Counted from the stretch's first letter, positions 8,895 through 18,622 are shown. The stretch is 64,000 nucleotides of DNA from Pedobacter jeongneungensis (GCF_000633455.1 NZ_AYMG01000012.1:124001-188000); one strand, 5' to 3'. The notes: generated by a model from the letters alone, not told the origin. Translations and numbers: made by a program.

Positions 8895-11345
8895 ATGAAT
8901 ATTAAACACCTTATATTTCCAGTTGCGCTCTCGCTCTCTTTAACTGCTTTTGCACAGAAAACACCTGTTGTAAAGACTGATAGTACCACAAAGAAAGGTC
9001 CTGTTGACTATCAAAAGATCATTCCGGCAAATGCAATAGGCCAAAACGGACTCTTTAACATCAGGCAGGTAGACCAGAAATGGTTTTTCGAAGTACCCGA
9101 TAGCTTATTGGGCCGTTACCTGCTGGCTGTTACGCGTTACGTTACTACGCCTCAGGGTTTCGGCAGTTTTGGCGGCGAGAAAGTGAATGAACAGACCATT
9201 TATTTCCAAAAGGGTAATAATAACAACCTCTTCTTAAAAGGTGTGGTATACCGTCAGGAAACTAAAAACACTTCTGAAGCCATTTATCAGGCCGTAATGC
9301 AATCACAGGAAAGTCCGATTGTTGCCAGTTTCGATATCAAGGCACGTAACCCAATCAATGGAAATTATGTAATCGAGGTAACCGATTTTTTTAAAAAGGA
9401 TGTTCCGGTAGTTTCGATTGCAGCTGATGAAAAAACGGAGAAAAAACTCGGTAGTTTGGCTGACGACCGTTCTTTTATAGAGAAAATAAGCTGTTATCCG
9501 CTTAATGTTGAAGTGAAGAGCACTAAAACCTATTCTACTTCTGGTTTAGGCATTCCTGCCGGTGCCTTAACCGGGGCCATTACTTTGCGTTTAAATACGT
9601 CGCTGTTGTTATTGCCCAAAGTACCTATGAGAAAACGTCTTGCAGATGAAAGGGTTGGCTTTTTTAATAACAAGTACATCCTTTTTGATGAGAACCAGCA
9701 AGGCGCACAAACGAAGTATTTAGTGCAGCGTTACCGCCTTGAACCTAAGAAAGCGGATATGGCTAAATACAAAAAAGGCATACTGGTGGAGCCGCAAAAA
9801 CAGATTGTATATTATATCGATCCGGCTACCCCAAAAAAGTGGCGTCCGTATTTGATTCAGGGAATAAACGACTGGCAAAAAGCTTTCGAACAGGCCGGTT
9901 TTAAAAATGCGATTATTGGCAAAGAATGGCCGGAAGCCGATACCACCATGAGCCTCGAAGATGCCAGGTTCTCCGTAATCAGGTATTATGCTTCTGAAAC
10001 CCCTAATGCTTACGGACCGCGCATCAGCGATCCGCGCAGTGGCGAAATTATGGAAAGCCATGTGGGCTGGTATCATAACGTGATGAAACTGGTGCACGAT
10101 TGGTACATGGTACAAGCTGGTCCCTTAGATCCAAGAGCGCGCAAAATGCAGTTCGATGATGAACTCATGGGACAGTTGATCCGTTTTGTTTCTTCGCACG
10201 AATTAGGCCATACATTGGGTTTAAAGCATAATATGGGTGCCAGCAGCCAAACACCGGTAGAGAAACTGAGGGATAAGGCCTGGGTAGAGAAAAACGGACA
10301 TACCGTTTCGATTATGGATTATGCACGTTTCAATTACGTGGCACAGCCCGAAGATCACATCTCGCCAAAAGGCATTTATGCACGCATTGGGGCTTATGAT
10401 GAATGGGCCATTAACTGGGGTTATCGTTATTTTGATGGTGCGAAAGATGAATATGCAGAAGAAAAAATCTTAAATAAGATGACTACGGATACTTTAACCA
10501 GAAACCCGCGCTTGTGGTTTGGAGGAGAAGGTAAGGATGAAGATCCACGCAGTCAGGCTGAAGATTTGGGCGATAACGCCATGTTAGCCAGCGACTATGG
10601 GATTAAGAACCTGAAAAGGGTAGTGGCCAACCTGATGCAATGGACAAATGACCCCGGAGATCAATACGATAACCTGGCCCAGTTGCATAAAGCAGTGGTA
10701 AGGCAATATGGCCGTTACCTGTATCATGTAATGAAAAACATCGGTAACCGCTACGTAACGAAAAGAAGTGTGGATGAAAAAGGGGTGGTTTATGCCGAAA
10801 TTCCCAAAGCAAAGGTGAAGAGTGTGGTCGATTATGTTGGCCGCCAGCTATTTGAAGCACCGCTATGGATGTATCCCAAAGAAATTTCACAATACATTGA
10901 TGTAAAACCAATGGACGAGATTTCTGATCAGCAGACGCAGATTTTAAACATGTTTTTAAGTCCTGGTTTATTGTTTAACCTGAGCCAGAAAGCTTTGAAC
11001 TCTGCAGATGCGTACCCTGTTAGCGAATTTTTAAACGATGTGTTGCCTACAGTATGGAAAAAACCATCGCTCGATCCTTTAAAAGATTCCTATCTGCGAA
11101 GCTTGCAACGTTCTTACCTGGAAAAGGTGGGCATGTTAATCAACCCTAAAGATATAGCCGATGGAAAAGCGATGAACAGCGCCCAGCGCAGCGATGTAAG
11201 ACTGGAAGCCATCACCCACGTTAAGGCCATCAGGAAAAAGGTGGAGGAACTCCTGCCGCAAACCACAGGCATTAACGCCACGCATTTAACAGATATGCGG
11301 AACGAAATTGATAAAATCCTAAAAAAAACAACTTTAAATCCTTAA
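8895..11345 (+). CDS. Secreted zinc metalloprotease of the DUF5117/DUF5118/Met-zincin family
   Basis: 816 residues with a signal peptide (to about residue 20). The zinc motif HELGHTLGLKH is at residues 435-445, giving ligands H435, H439 and H445 and catalytic E436. This extended HExxHxxGxxH motif is the metzincin signature, and VSIMDYARFNYV about 40 residues further supplies the Met-turn. The N-terminal half matches the DUF5118/DUF5117 arrangement of large Bacteroidota proteases. It begins 1 nt after the SusD stop codon, so it is part of the receptor operon and probably cuts proteins to peptides that SusCD imports. The specific substrate is unknown. Confidence 0.88.
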   Translation: MNIKHLIFPVALSLSLTAFAQKTPVVKTDSTTKKGPVDYQKIIPANAIGQNGLFNIRQVDQKWFFEVPDSLLGRYLLAVTRYVTTPQGFGSFGGEKVNEQTIYFQKGNNNNLFLKGVVYRQETKNTSEAIYQAVMQSQESPIVASFDIKARNPINGNYVIEVTDFFKKDVPVVSIAADEKTEKKLGSLADDRSFIEKISCYPLNVEVKSTKTYSTSGLGIPAGALTGAITLRLNTSLLLLPKVPMRKRLADERVGFFNNKYILFDENQQGAQTKYLVQRYRLEPKKADMAKYKKGILVEPQKQIVYYIDPATPKKWRPYLIQGINDWQKAFEQAGFKNAIIGKEWPEADTTMSLEDARFSVIRYYASETPNAYGPRISDPRSGEIMESHVGWYHNVMKLVHDWYMVQAGPLDPRARKMQFDDELMGQLIRFVSSHELGHTLGLKHNMGASSQTPVEKLRDKAWVEKNGHTVSIMDYARFNYVAQPEDHISPKGIYARIGAYDEWAINWGYRYFDGAKDEYAEEKILNKMTTDTLTRNPRLWFGGEGKDEDPRSQAEDLGDNAMLASDYGIKNLKRVVANLMQWTNDPGDQYDNLAQLHKAVVRQYGRYLYHVMKNIGNRYVTKRSVDEKGVVYAEIPKAKVKSVVDYVGRQLFEAPLWMYPKEISQYIDVKPMDEISDQQTQILNMFLSPGLLFNLSQKALNSADAYPVSEFLNDVLPTVWKKPSLDPLKDSYLRSLQRSYLEKVGMLINPKDIADGKAMNSAQRSDVRLEAITHVKAIRKKVEELLPQTTGINATHLTDMRNEIDKILKKTTLNP

Positions 11346-11349
11346 CCAC

Positions 11350-11886
11350 ATGAGAAAATATACATGGGCCATCATCATAACAATAGCCAGCTTAAGTTTT
11401 AGTGTAAGTGCACAGGTAAAAACCTCTGCACAGGAAGTAGCCACACCCGAACTGGCACAAAAAAGAGAAGCTTTAAAAGAAGCGATTGTAATGAATTACC
11501 TGGGCATTAAAAATAGTCTGGTAAAATCAGATTCGCTACAGGCGATTAAATTTGCTGCAGAATTTGCTTCACTGCTCAACCAGTTTAAATTTAAAAAACT
11601 ATCGCTGGATGAGATGAATGCTGCCACAACTACACGCGAAGAAATTAAAACGCTTGCATTGGCCATTGCCGCCACAAAGTCCATTAATAAGCAGCGCAGT
11701 GAAATGGATAAATTATCGGTTAAAATGTGGTCGGTTATAGAAAGATTCAAGCCTGAAAAAACCACCCTTTACAAACAGGTTTGCCCAATGACGGGTACCA
11801 CATGGATTAGTGATGATAAAGCGATCCAGAATCCGTATTATCCTAAAAACATGCTTACCTGTGGAGAAGTGAAGGCAAGTATTTAA
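11350..11886 (+). CDS. Periplasmic DUF3347 domain protein
   Basis: 178 residues with a signal peptide (cleavage after VSAQ, near residue 22). The body matches the DUF3347 pattern: a helical region (LGIKNSLVKSDSLQAIKFAAEF) and a C-terminal CPMTGTTWISDD ... NPYYPKNMLTCGEV segment with two conserved cysteines and a methionine. DUF3347 is often found joined to CusB-like metal efflux adaptors, so metal binding is plausible. The gene starts 4 nt after the metalloprotease gene, suggesting a role as a metal-delivery or accessory protein of that protease. That role is an inference. Confidence 0.75.
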   Translation: MRKYTWAIIITIASLSFSVSAQVKTSAQEVATPELAQKREALKEAIVMNYLGIKNSLVKSDSLQAIKFAAEFASLLNQFKFKKLSLDEMNAATTTREEIKTLALAIAATKSINKQRSEMDKLSVKMWSVIERFKPEKTTLYKQVCPMTGTTWISDDKAIQNPYYPKNMLTCGEVKASI

Positions 11887-11913
11887 TACCACATAAAAAT
11901 AATAGTTAATGAT

Positions 11914-11947
11914 TAAAAGCGGTTTTCTGGATAGAAACCGCTTTTTG
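11914..11947 (+). terminator. Intrinsic terminator of the first SusCD operon
   Basis: An 11-bp stem (around 11915-11925 with 11935-11945) has arms AAAAGCGGTTT and AAACCGCTTTT and ends in a T run. It lies 30 nt after the DUF3347 gene. Confidence 0.85.
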
Positions 11948-12005
11948 GTTTCATGCTTTTTGCTTAGGCACTTTAATAAGCGGCTTATATTAACGCTCTT
12001 AAGTG

Positions 12006-12413
12006 TTATTGAATAACTTCACTGATTTGTATAAGGGGCTGAATATTGGTGTATTTTGGAAAATCAGCTCTGATTTTTTCGGCTTTCACCTTAAGAACGT
12101 TCTCGTAATCTGAAATATTATCGAAATACAAATATCCAATGGCTAAAAACGGAACAGGCATATCTGGTTTGCCACTTGAAATTCCCTTGTCAATAGCGAT
12201 ATGTTTCAGGCCGGCACCAAAAAATTGCGCCATTAAAGGCATGTGTTTTTTGGTATAATAATCCATATCAAATGTTTTTCCCTCACCATTTGGATACAAA
12301 ACCGTTACTTTGATCATTCCTTTCTTTACTTTGAAAGTATCGGTTGTTTGAGCTTTTAGAAAATTTGAATAAATTCCTAAAAATAGCAATAGTAGAATTG
12401 TTTTTATTTTCAT
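12006..12413 (-). CDS. EthD family protein with signal peptide
   Basis: 135 residues with a signal peptide (cleavage near FLKAQ, residue 22). The mature part matches the EthD ferredoxin-like fold: IKVTVLYPNGEGKTFDMDYY, the conserved HMPL segment, GYLYFDNISDYENVL and a C-terminal strand IQPLIQISEV. EthD-fold proteins are small dimeric alpha/beta barrels, often of unknown role. Export of this one is unusual for the family. Convergent with the upstream operon, separate transcription unit. Confidence 0.75.
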   Translation of the reverse strand: MKIKTILLLLFLGIYSNFLKAQTTDTFKVKKGMIKVTVLYPNGEGKTFDMDYYTKKHMPLMAQFFGAGLKHIAIDKGISSGKPDMPVPFLAIGYLYFDNISDYENVLKVKAEKIRADFPKYTNIQPLIQISEVIQ

Positions 12414-12620
12414 TTTGCAGGTTATTAATTGTTTATATCATTATTTACATTTATTTCTTTAGTTTTTATATTATTCTAATATAATGTTATTTATCGTTAA
12501 TAATTAATCTTGAGTTCTGTTAAAGCTTTGATTATGAATGCATTTAAATCAATTAAGTTGTTTCCTTTAAGTAGTTGAATCTTTCTTGGTAAATTATGCT
12601 GTCTGTAAGATAAAATAGAT

Positions 12621-13250
12621 ATGATAAATAAAAATGATAAACCTGAATTCTGGGAAGCAGCTTTTGGTGAGAAAAAAGAAATGTGGGGTTTTGAGCCGGC
12701 CAAGTCTGCACTGTTCACTAAAGATTTTTTCTTACGTGAAGCTGTGAAGAATATCCTGATACCCGGAATTGGCTACGGGCGTAATGCACAAATTTTTAAG
12801 GAAAACGGAATAGAAGTTACAGGCATCGAGATTTCTAAAACGGCCATCGAAATGGCAAAAAAACACTATGGAGATGCTATGGTGATCTACCATGGTTCGG
12901 TAACGGATATACCTTTTGATGATAGCCTGTATGACGGGATATTTTGTTATGCCTTAATTCACTTGTTAAATAGCGATGAAAGGAAAAAACTGATTAAAGA
13001 TTGTTACAATCAATTATCAGATGAAGGGTATATGGTTTTTACTGTTATTTCAAAAACAGCCAATACTTATGGAAAGGGAAGATTGATCAGCAAAGACCGT
13101 TACGAAATATTTGAAGGGGCGCAGTTATATTTTTATGACCGGGAATCGATAAAAACCGAATTCGGCGAATATGGATTATTTGAACTTACTGAAATTGAAG
13201 AGAGTCAGCCGTTTTATTTGGTAATGTGTAGAAAGGGTAATGACCAATAA
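12621..13250 (+). CDS. Class I SAM-dependent methyltransferase (thiopurine-methyltransferase-like)
   Basis: 209 residues. The N-terminal WEAAFGEKKEMWGFEPA resembles the TPMT/TehB group. The SAM-binding motif I is IPGIGYGRNAQIFKENG (about residues 46-62), followed by the acidic strand-2 end (VTGIEIS) and motif IV region GIFCYALIHLL. It has no signal peptide, so it is cytoplasmic. The substrate cannot be told from sequence. Confidence 0.85.
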   Translation: MINKNDKPEFWEAAFGEKKEMWGFEPAKSALFTKDFFLREAVKNILIPGIGYGRNAQIFKENGIEVTGIEISKTAIEMAKKHYGDAMVIYHGSVTDIPFDDSLYDGIFCYALIHLLNSDERKKLIKDCYNQLSDEGYMVFTVISKTANTYGKGRLISKDRYEIFEGAQLYFYDRESIKTEFGEYGLFELTEIEESQPFYLVMCRKGNDQ

Positions 13251-13318
13251 CCAATTTTCAATGATCAAATAGCAACCGATTTAAGGTTAATGCTAAAAAC
13301 TGAATGATGGAAAAATGG

Positions 13319-13412
13319 GTTCTGCGGTGATCAGTGTAATCTGCGGGAAACAATTACACACCTAACTCTTTGATCTCTGTGCCTTCTCTCCGTGCGCTCT
13401 GTGGTAAAAAAC
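13319..13412. repeat. Probable dispersed intergenic repeat
   Basis: Non-coding stretch built of phrases such as GTGATCAGTGTAATCTGCGG and CTCTCCGTGCGCTCTGTGGT, which recur between genes in many Bacteroidota genomes as far as I can recall. Only one copy is visible here, so the repeat call rests on recollection, not on a second copy in the window. Confidence 0.4.
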
Positions 13413-13473
13413 AGCGGGCTATATTGTAAAAAAAAAGAGGACCGCATTACTGATTCTCTTTCATTAAAAAATT

Positions 13474-15294
13474 TTAATTATATAAACCCAGTTCCGCTAA
13501 CGATGCAAACTGTAAACCATCCTGTGCTGAATTAGCAATTACTTTAAGATACCTTAATGTTTTTGTGCTTCCAAAATCGAAATATTGCACTCCTGCAGCA
13601 TTTTGAGCTACATAGTTATTTACGGCCGTAAAATTAATATTATCTGTACTGGTTAACACCTGGAAATTTTTAATCGCCCTGCTTAAGCTATTCCTTTGTA
13701 CCAGGCTTAGTCCTTTTGCCGTTTTGTTTGAACCAAGGTCGATCACGACCTGATGTGGATAGCTAGCTGCAGTGCTGGTCCACCTCGAATGCCAGTAAGT
13801 ACTTTGGCTTCCATCAATTAAAGTTGCTGCCCGGCCATTTACCGCACCTTCGCCACTGGTTTCCTCAGAGCTAAAAGAATTGATGCTCCAGCTGCTTTTA
13901 CTCAATTCGTTTAAAGGTGCCACATTATCCTGTAAGGTAGAAGGATCAGTTGTTGGTGCAGATAAACCTAAGGCAGCCATATCGGCATAAATTTGGGTGG
14001 TAGCTGCAGCAGTAGAGAGGTTTAATCCCCATTTCTGAAAGAAATTACTTAGGTTTTTGCCAGATAAGTTACAGGCTTTCAGCATAAAATAGCGCATGCG
14101 GTCGTCGTCATTTGCCAATGTTGGATTTTCGATGCGCATATTTTTGGCCAGCGTTCTATAGAAATTATCGCCATATGCCAGGGTTAATTGCTGGAACATG
14201 CATAAGCGGATAAAAAGATCGGTGAGCGGGTTTGCATAACTTGTTGAACCATTATAATCTTTACTACCAGCCGGTTTGCCTAAATAAGTAAAGGCTTTAG
14301 GCCAAACACCATCATTTACCAACCTGTTGATGGATGGGGTGAGCGTACGCTGAACATATAAACTATAAAGATTTACGGTAACTTCGCCCAGGGATCCCCA
14401 GCGCCACATCATCTGGTGCTGATGGCCAAGTTCGTGCCATAATCCCCATCCATTGGTACCCACTGCATCTAAAGTTAAAATTGCATTTACATCAGAGGTG
14501 ATGTAGGCCGTACGGTAATCATAAGCGAAGAAATAATAATTTGGATCTTCGTGTTGTGTGAGGAGGTAGGTATGTACATTTTTTGCATGGGCGGGTAACG
14601 AATTGTCTAAACCATTTAAATCATCTTCGAGTGCGATTATCTGGGTAATTTTATTGAGTATGGCAGCCTGATCTTCGTTCTGGTACTGGATGGCTTTAGT
14701 ACGCGATACCACAATTACACAATTCGATCCCTCGAGTACCACATCAGGGGTAGTGTAGGTTTGTAATTGACTGATCCAATCCGAATTGGTAGTAACACCC
14801 AGTTTAAAATAAGGCGCATATTGATAACCAGTATTGAAAGTTACTTTTGCTGTAGATCCGGTAGTAGAATTGGTGTACCTCAACCACAATAAGCCACCGG
14901 CGGCATTGGTAATGGTATTGGTACCTGCAGTTAACTGCACTACTGTAGGCTGTGCATTCCATGTGCCATACCTCGAGTAAGTGCCGATAAGCAGTTTTGG
15001 CAAGCGTGTTCCTGCTGTTTGCTCTACAGTAATGTCTAAAGTTGCATTTGGCGCCATATAAAGGCCTGTAGCCGTAAAATCAGTTAGATTATAACCGTTT
15101 TTTAAGCGGTCTTTTTCAATTGAAGCATTAATTTTTTCGGTAACATTAAAAATATTCGTCTGACTGGCTGATAGGAGAACCGAACGGTTTGTGGCTTTGC
15201 TATTATCGACTTGTTCTGGCAGTACGTTTGCTTTTTTACATGCAAAAAGGCAAGCTATTGCCATCGCGGTGAAGAGTAGGGATTTTTTTTTCAT
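13474..15294 (-). CDS. M60 family (mucin-type) metallopeptidase lipoprotein with C-terminal discoidin domain
   Basis: 606 residues. A lipoprotein signal peptide (LFAC, Cys19) is followed by a beta-rich N-terminal region and the M60/enhancin catalytic domain, with HELGHQHQ at residues 287-294 and the third ligand E304 in GSLGEVTVNLYSLYVQ. This is the gluzincin-like HExxHx(12)E pattern of the family. Residues from about 455 form an F5/8 type C (CBM32-like) domain with DGSQSTYWHSRW and HQVVIDLGSNKTAKG. M60 enzymes cleave O-glycosylated proteins such as mucins, and the discoidin module would bind glycan. Monocistronic, with no SusCD beside it. Confidence 0.9.
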   Translation of the reverse strand: MKKKSLLFTAMAIACLFACKKANVLPEQVDNSKATNRSVLLSASQTNIFNVTEKINASIEKDRLKNGYNLTDFTATGLYMAPNATLDITVEQTAGTRLPKLLIGTYSRYGTWNAQPTVVQLTAGTNTITNAAGGLLWLRYTNSTTGSTAKVTFNTGYQYAPYFKLGVTTNSDWISQLQTYTTPDVVLEGSNCVIVVSRTKAIQYQNEDQAAILNKITQIIALEDDLNGLDNSLPAHAKNVHTYLLTQHEDPNYYFFAYDYRTAYITSDVNAILTLDAVGTNGWGLWHELGHQHQMMWRWGSLGEVTVNLYSLYVQRTLTPSINRLVNDGVWPKAFTYLGKPAGSKDYNGSTSYANPLTDLFIRLCMFQQLTLAYGDNFYRTLAKNMRIENPTLANDDDRMRYFMLKACNLSGKNLSNFFQKWGLNLSTAAATTQIYADMAALGLSAPTTDPSTLQDNVAPLNELSKSSWSINSFSSEETSGEGAVNGRAATLIDGSQSTYWHSRWTSTAASYPHQVVIDLGSNKTAKGLSLVQRNSLSRAIKNFQVLTSTDNINFTAVNNYVAQNAAGVQYFDFGSTKTLRYLKVIANSAQDGLQFASLAELGLYN

Positions 15295-15619
15295 TGTTTT
15301 TAGGTTAAGTAAATATTTGGTTGTTATAATGTTGAGTTATATTATTGATGCCATTCCAACTATTTTGCCCTCTCTTTCAAACCAATGCTATAATCATCAT
15401 AGGTCTGCCTGCACTGTCAATCGAATGTATTTATAATTACATACAGTTAAAAGAAAAAAGACTGCGCAAACGTTTGCTTACCAGGCTAATACTTGTTTAT
15501 TCCTGGTCAAATCCCATAAAAAAAGCCAGAATTTTTCTGGCTATGGGTTTTTAGAAACTTCGTTGTGCTCAAGTGGCTCAGGTGGTCAAATTAAAACCTT
15601 TTGTGGTTACCTCGCGCAA
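15295..15619. other. Intergenic region between two minus-strand genes
   Basis: It holds the upstream region of the M60 gene (15295-15400, no clear TAnnTTTG element on the minus strand), no convincing ORF, and the hairpin terminator of the flavin monooxygenase gene at 15517-15543. Confidence 0.6.
15517..15543 (-). terminator. Intrinsic terminator of the flavin monooxygenase gene
   Basis: The stem AGCCAGAA/TTCTGGCT (15524-15531 with 15535-15542) is followed on the minus strand by seven T residues. Outer bases 15513-15517 and 15543-15547 (CCCAT/ATGGG) are complementary, which could also let it work on the plus strand. Confidence 0.8.
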
Positions 15620-16780
15620 TTATATGTTTTGACCTAATAGTTTCAACATTCTTTCCTGTGCATCATCTGCATGCATCCACTCTGCCATCTCAAGCGAATC
15701 CTGAGTGGCTTCGGCACCTCTTTCCAGCATCTTTTTTTCGTAGGCAGAAATGGCTGTCTCAAGTGTTGTATAATCACTGCTGGTAAGGCATTCGCTTAAA
15801 TCAAGTGCATCCAGCATGGCCAGGTTTACTCCTTCACCTGAAGGGGGCATAATATGCGCTGCATCTCCCAATAACGTAACATTCGGTTTTGCATCCCAGG
15901 TTTGATCCAATGGTACTACATATTGCGGGCGTAACATTATCGGATAACTTGCATTTTCAAATAATTCAAACCAGATCTCGTTCCAGCCTGCAAACTCTTT
16001 TTTAAACCATTCAAGTATATTTTTATGGTCCGAAAAATCGACACCGTTGCTTTTTACCCATTGCTCATCTTTTTCACTACTGGTATAAAAATCGATACTT
16101 CCATCGCCTTTTGATGATACATGCAAGGCCTTGCCGTCACCATGAACATATATTTTTCCGCCTTTTAATAAATGATGCATATTGGGGATGACTGATTCAG
16201 CATGCTGTACATTTCCCTGTAAGATGGTGATGCCGGCATAGGAAGCTTTAGTGGGCGTTACAAACGGACGTATCTTAGAATTAGCACCATCAGCCCCGAT
16301 TACCAGATCGGCGATGGCTGTTGTTCCGTTTTTAAAGGTGATTTTCCATTGCCCGTTAACCTGCTCCATGGATAAAAACTGACTGCTCCAAACCACTGTA
16401 CCAGGCTGCAGCGAATTTAATAACAGGTTTCTTAATGGCCCCCTGTCAATTTCCGGCCTGAAGTATTCATTATTAAAATCATCATTCAATGTTTCCGTGT
16501 GTTCATCAAAAATGATATTGCCCTGAGGATCAATAATTCGCCCCTGATCGGCACCCGGCCGGTAAGTTTCTTTAAAAGCATCCATTAATCCGGCCTTTTC
16601 AATGGCCTTTAAACCCGATTCAAAGTGTAGGTCGAGTGTGGCTCCCTGTACGCGTATGGCAGGGTTTAAATCTCTTTCGTAAACCTTTACTTCAACACCT
16701 TTAAGCTGTAAAAGTCGGGCGAGGGTTAAGCCACCAGGACCGCCGCCAATAATGGCTGTTTTTTTATTTTCCAGTAACAT
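15620..16780 (-). CDS. TetX-like FAD-dependent monooxygenase
   Basis: 386 residues, about the length of Tet(X) (388 residues). Group A flavoprotein monooxygenase features are present: Rossmann motif GGGPGG (residues 12-17), YERD (34-37) for FAD ribose binding, ATLDLH (47-52) matching the GTLDLH of Tet(X), GADGANS (162-168) and GDAAHIMPP (305-313). The C-terminal helix is also of Tet(X) type. Relatives hydroxylate aromatic or polyketide compounds, including tetracyclines, with NADPH and oxygen. Tetracycline inactivation is not proven by sequence. The divergent AraC regulator 85 nt away probably controls it. Confidence 0.85.
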   Translation of the reverse strand: MLLENKKTAIIGGGPGGLTLARLLQLKGVEVKVYERDLNPAIRVQGATLDLHFESGLKAIEKAGLMDAFKETYRPGADQGRIIDPQGNIIFDEHTETLNDDFNNEYFRPEIDRGPLRNLLLNSLQPGTVVWSSQFLSMEQVNGQWKITFKNGTTAIADLVIGADGANSKIRPFVTPTKASYAGITILQGNVQHAESVIPNMHHLLKGGKIYVHGDGKALHVSSKGDGSIDFYTSSEKDEQWVKSNGVDFSDHKNILEWFKKEFAGWNEIWFELFENASYPIMLRPQYVVPLDQTWDAKPNVTLLGDAAHIMPPSGEGVNLAMLDALDLSECLTSSDYTTLETAISAYEKKMLERGAEATQDSLEMAEWMHADDAQERMLKLLGQNI

Positions 16781-16865
16781 ATTTTTTCGATCTTATTTAT
16801 TGCACACAAAAATGCATACACTTTTATAGATAAAATAGCTACTTTTAATATTAAAACAGTCGTAA

Positions 16866-17825
16866 ATGAAAATATCGATTACCGATACCGGATCTGGAAT
16901 TGCCAGCGAACTTGCTAAAGCCATAGGTGCACGGGTAGAGGGACGGTTTATCTATATTCCTAGAAATAAGGGCGGCGGTTACATTACCGGCTTTTCGTGG
17001 GGAAAAGATTTTCGGGTAATGATCAGGAACTATTATCTCCATGAGGAAATTTATATCGAACGCACCAACGAGCTGTTGGAGGGGCAGGAAGATGTGATTT
17101 TCCTGTTAAGTGGAATTTTTCCAACACCCGTAAAGTCTGAAAAACAGTTGTCAGCAGAACATTCAAGTGTATTGATCTGTATGCATGCTGTTTCATCGGT
17201 TATGGCCATGCCTTCTGATACGGGTTTTGGAAGCGTTACCATTGCCGTTTCGAGGCAGTACCTCCGTTTGCTTTTTAGCACGATAAACCATCCTATAGTA
17301 GAAAGCATATTGGGATCGAAAGATAATTTTGTATTTGAAACCAGCATTTCTCCCGAAATGATTAAAACTGCAGACGAAATGATCCATCAGCCTATGCCCG
17401 AAGGTCTCGAAAGCCGTTATTACAAACTAAAGTGCGAAGAATTGTTGTGTCATATTTTCGCGCTGTTATTGCAAAGGGAAGCCATACCTGCCAGTAGCAT
17501 GCATATTGATGATATTAAAGCGATATATGCCATTAAATACCACTTGCAATCGCACCTTGCCGAAGCTCCGAATGTTGCTTCACTTGCCAGAGATGCGAAT
17601 ATGAGCGAACCAAAACTCAGGAAACTGTTTAAGCAAACTTTTGGAAAGGGAGTTTTTGAATATTACCAAAGCACACGCATGTTTGAAGCGGCGAAATTGT
17701 TAAAAGAAGAACGATTTTCTGTCTCAGAAGTGGGTTATCAATTGGGTTTTACAAACCTAAGTCATTTTACAAGGGTTTTTGAACAGCATATCGGCATTAA
17801 ACCTAAAAAGTATTCGTTAAGTTAA
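16866..17825 (+). CDS. AraC family transcriptional regulator
   Basis: 319 residues. The C-terminal 100 residues (about 216-319) hold the paired helix-turn-helix of AraC proteins: NVASLARDANMSEPKLRKLF and FSVSEVGYQLGFTNLSHFTR, then GIKPKKY. The N-terminal part has no cupin motif I recognise and may be a different sensor. Transcribed divergently from the TetX-like monooxygenase, with a shared 85-nt promoter region, so local control of that gene is likely. Confidence 0.9.
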   Translation: MKISITDTGSGIASELAKAIGARVEGRFIYIPRNKGGGYITGFSWGKDFRVMIRNYYLHEEIYIERTNELLEGQEDVIFLLSGIFPTPVKSEKQLSAEHSSVLICMHAVSSVMAMPSDTGFGSVTIAVSRQYLRLLFSTINHPIVESILGSKDNFVFETSISPEMIKTADEMIHQPMPEGLESRYYKLKCEELLCHIFALLLQREAIPASSMHIDDIKAIYAIKYHLQSHLAEAPNVASLARDANMSEPKLRKLFKQTFGKGVFEYYQSTRMFEAAKLLKEERFSVSEVGYQLGFTNLSHFTRVFEQHIGIKPKKYSLS

Positions 17826-17992
17826 GCTAAACGCAATTTCAGTTTCGAAAATTACAGTATTTACAGGTTTTGGTTTCATATTTTTTATAAAATAATGTTA
17901 CGGCTTAATATTTATCATAAAAGTTTGGAATACCACCATAACAATTTGAAATATCACATGGAAAATTGCAAATTGCGTTTAAAAATCATTCA

Positions 17993-18622
17993 ATGGGTAG
18001 AAAAGTAACTGACGGACCTCTTAGAAATAAGGAAAGAACAAAACAAAAACTGATAGATTCGCTTGGTGTTATCCTCATCGAAAATGGTTTTAAAGGTTTA
18101 AACGTGATGCAGGTGGCTGCAAAAGCCAATGTAGACCGTAAACTGGTTTACAAATATTTCGGCGGACTCGAAGGACTGGTAAGAGAGTATCTCTTTACCA
18201 AAGATTATTGGAGATTTAGTGATGAACAGACTGCTGAGGTAATCGCGCAAAGTAAGGCTGATTTTGGAAAGAGAATGGCTTATCAGCTACTCGAAGATCA
18301 GTTAAACGCTTTAATGGCAAATGAAGAGATGAGGAAAATTGTTACCTGGGGACTCTCTGAAGATTTTGAGCCTTTGAAAGAGCTCAACCTGGAGCGCGAG
18401 GAAGTAGGTGAAAAGCTTTTTGCAGCAGTGTATGATGATCATTTTAAAGATAAGGATAAAAATATCAGGGCCATTGAGGCCATCCTGATTAGCGGAATAT
18501 ATTACCTTTCACTATATGCTCAAACCAATGGAACTTTTTGCGGTATTGATGTTAAGGCAGAAAAAGGGCAGGATGAAATAAAAAAATCACTCAAACAGAT
18601 TATTGATTGGGCTTATTCTTAA
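17993..18622 (+). CDS. TetR/AcrR family regulator
   Basis: 209 residues from the ATG at 17993; an in-frame TTG nine codons earlier (17966) is less likely. The N-terminal HTH comprises LIENGFKGLNVMQVAAKANVDRKLVYKYFGG, with the typical KYF ending. The C-terminal part is an all-helical ligand domain. It lies 55 nt before a methionine aminopeptidase gene on the same strand, possibly in one transcript. Confidence 0.88.
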   Translation: MGRKVTDGPLRNKERTKQKLIDSLGVILIENGFKGLNVMQVAAKANVDRKLVYKYFGGLEGLVREYLFTKDYWRFSDEQTAEVIAQSKADFGKRMAYQLLEDQLNALMANEEMRKIVTWGLSEDFEPLKELNLEREEVGEKLFAAVYDDHFKDKDKNIRAIEAILISGIYYLSLYAQTNGTFCGIDVKAEKGQDEIKKSLKQIIDWAYS

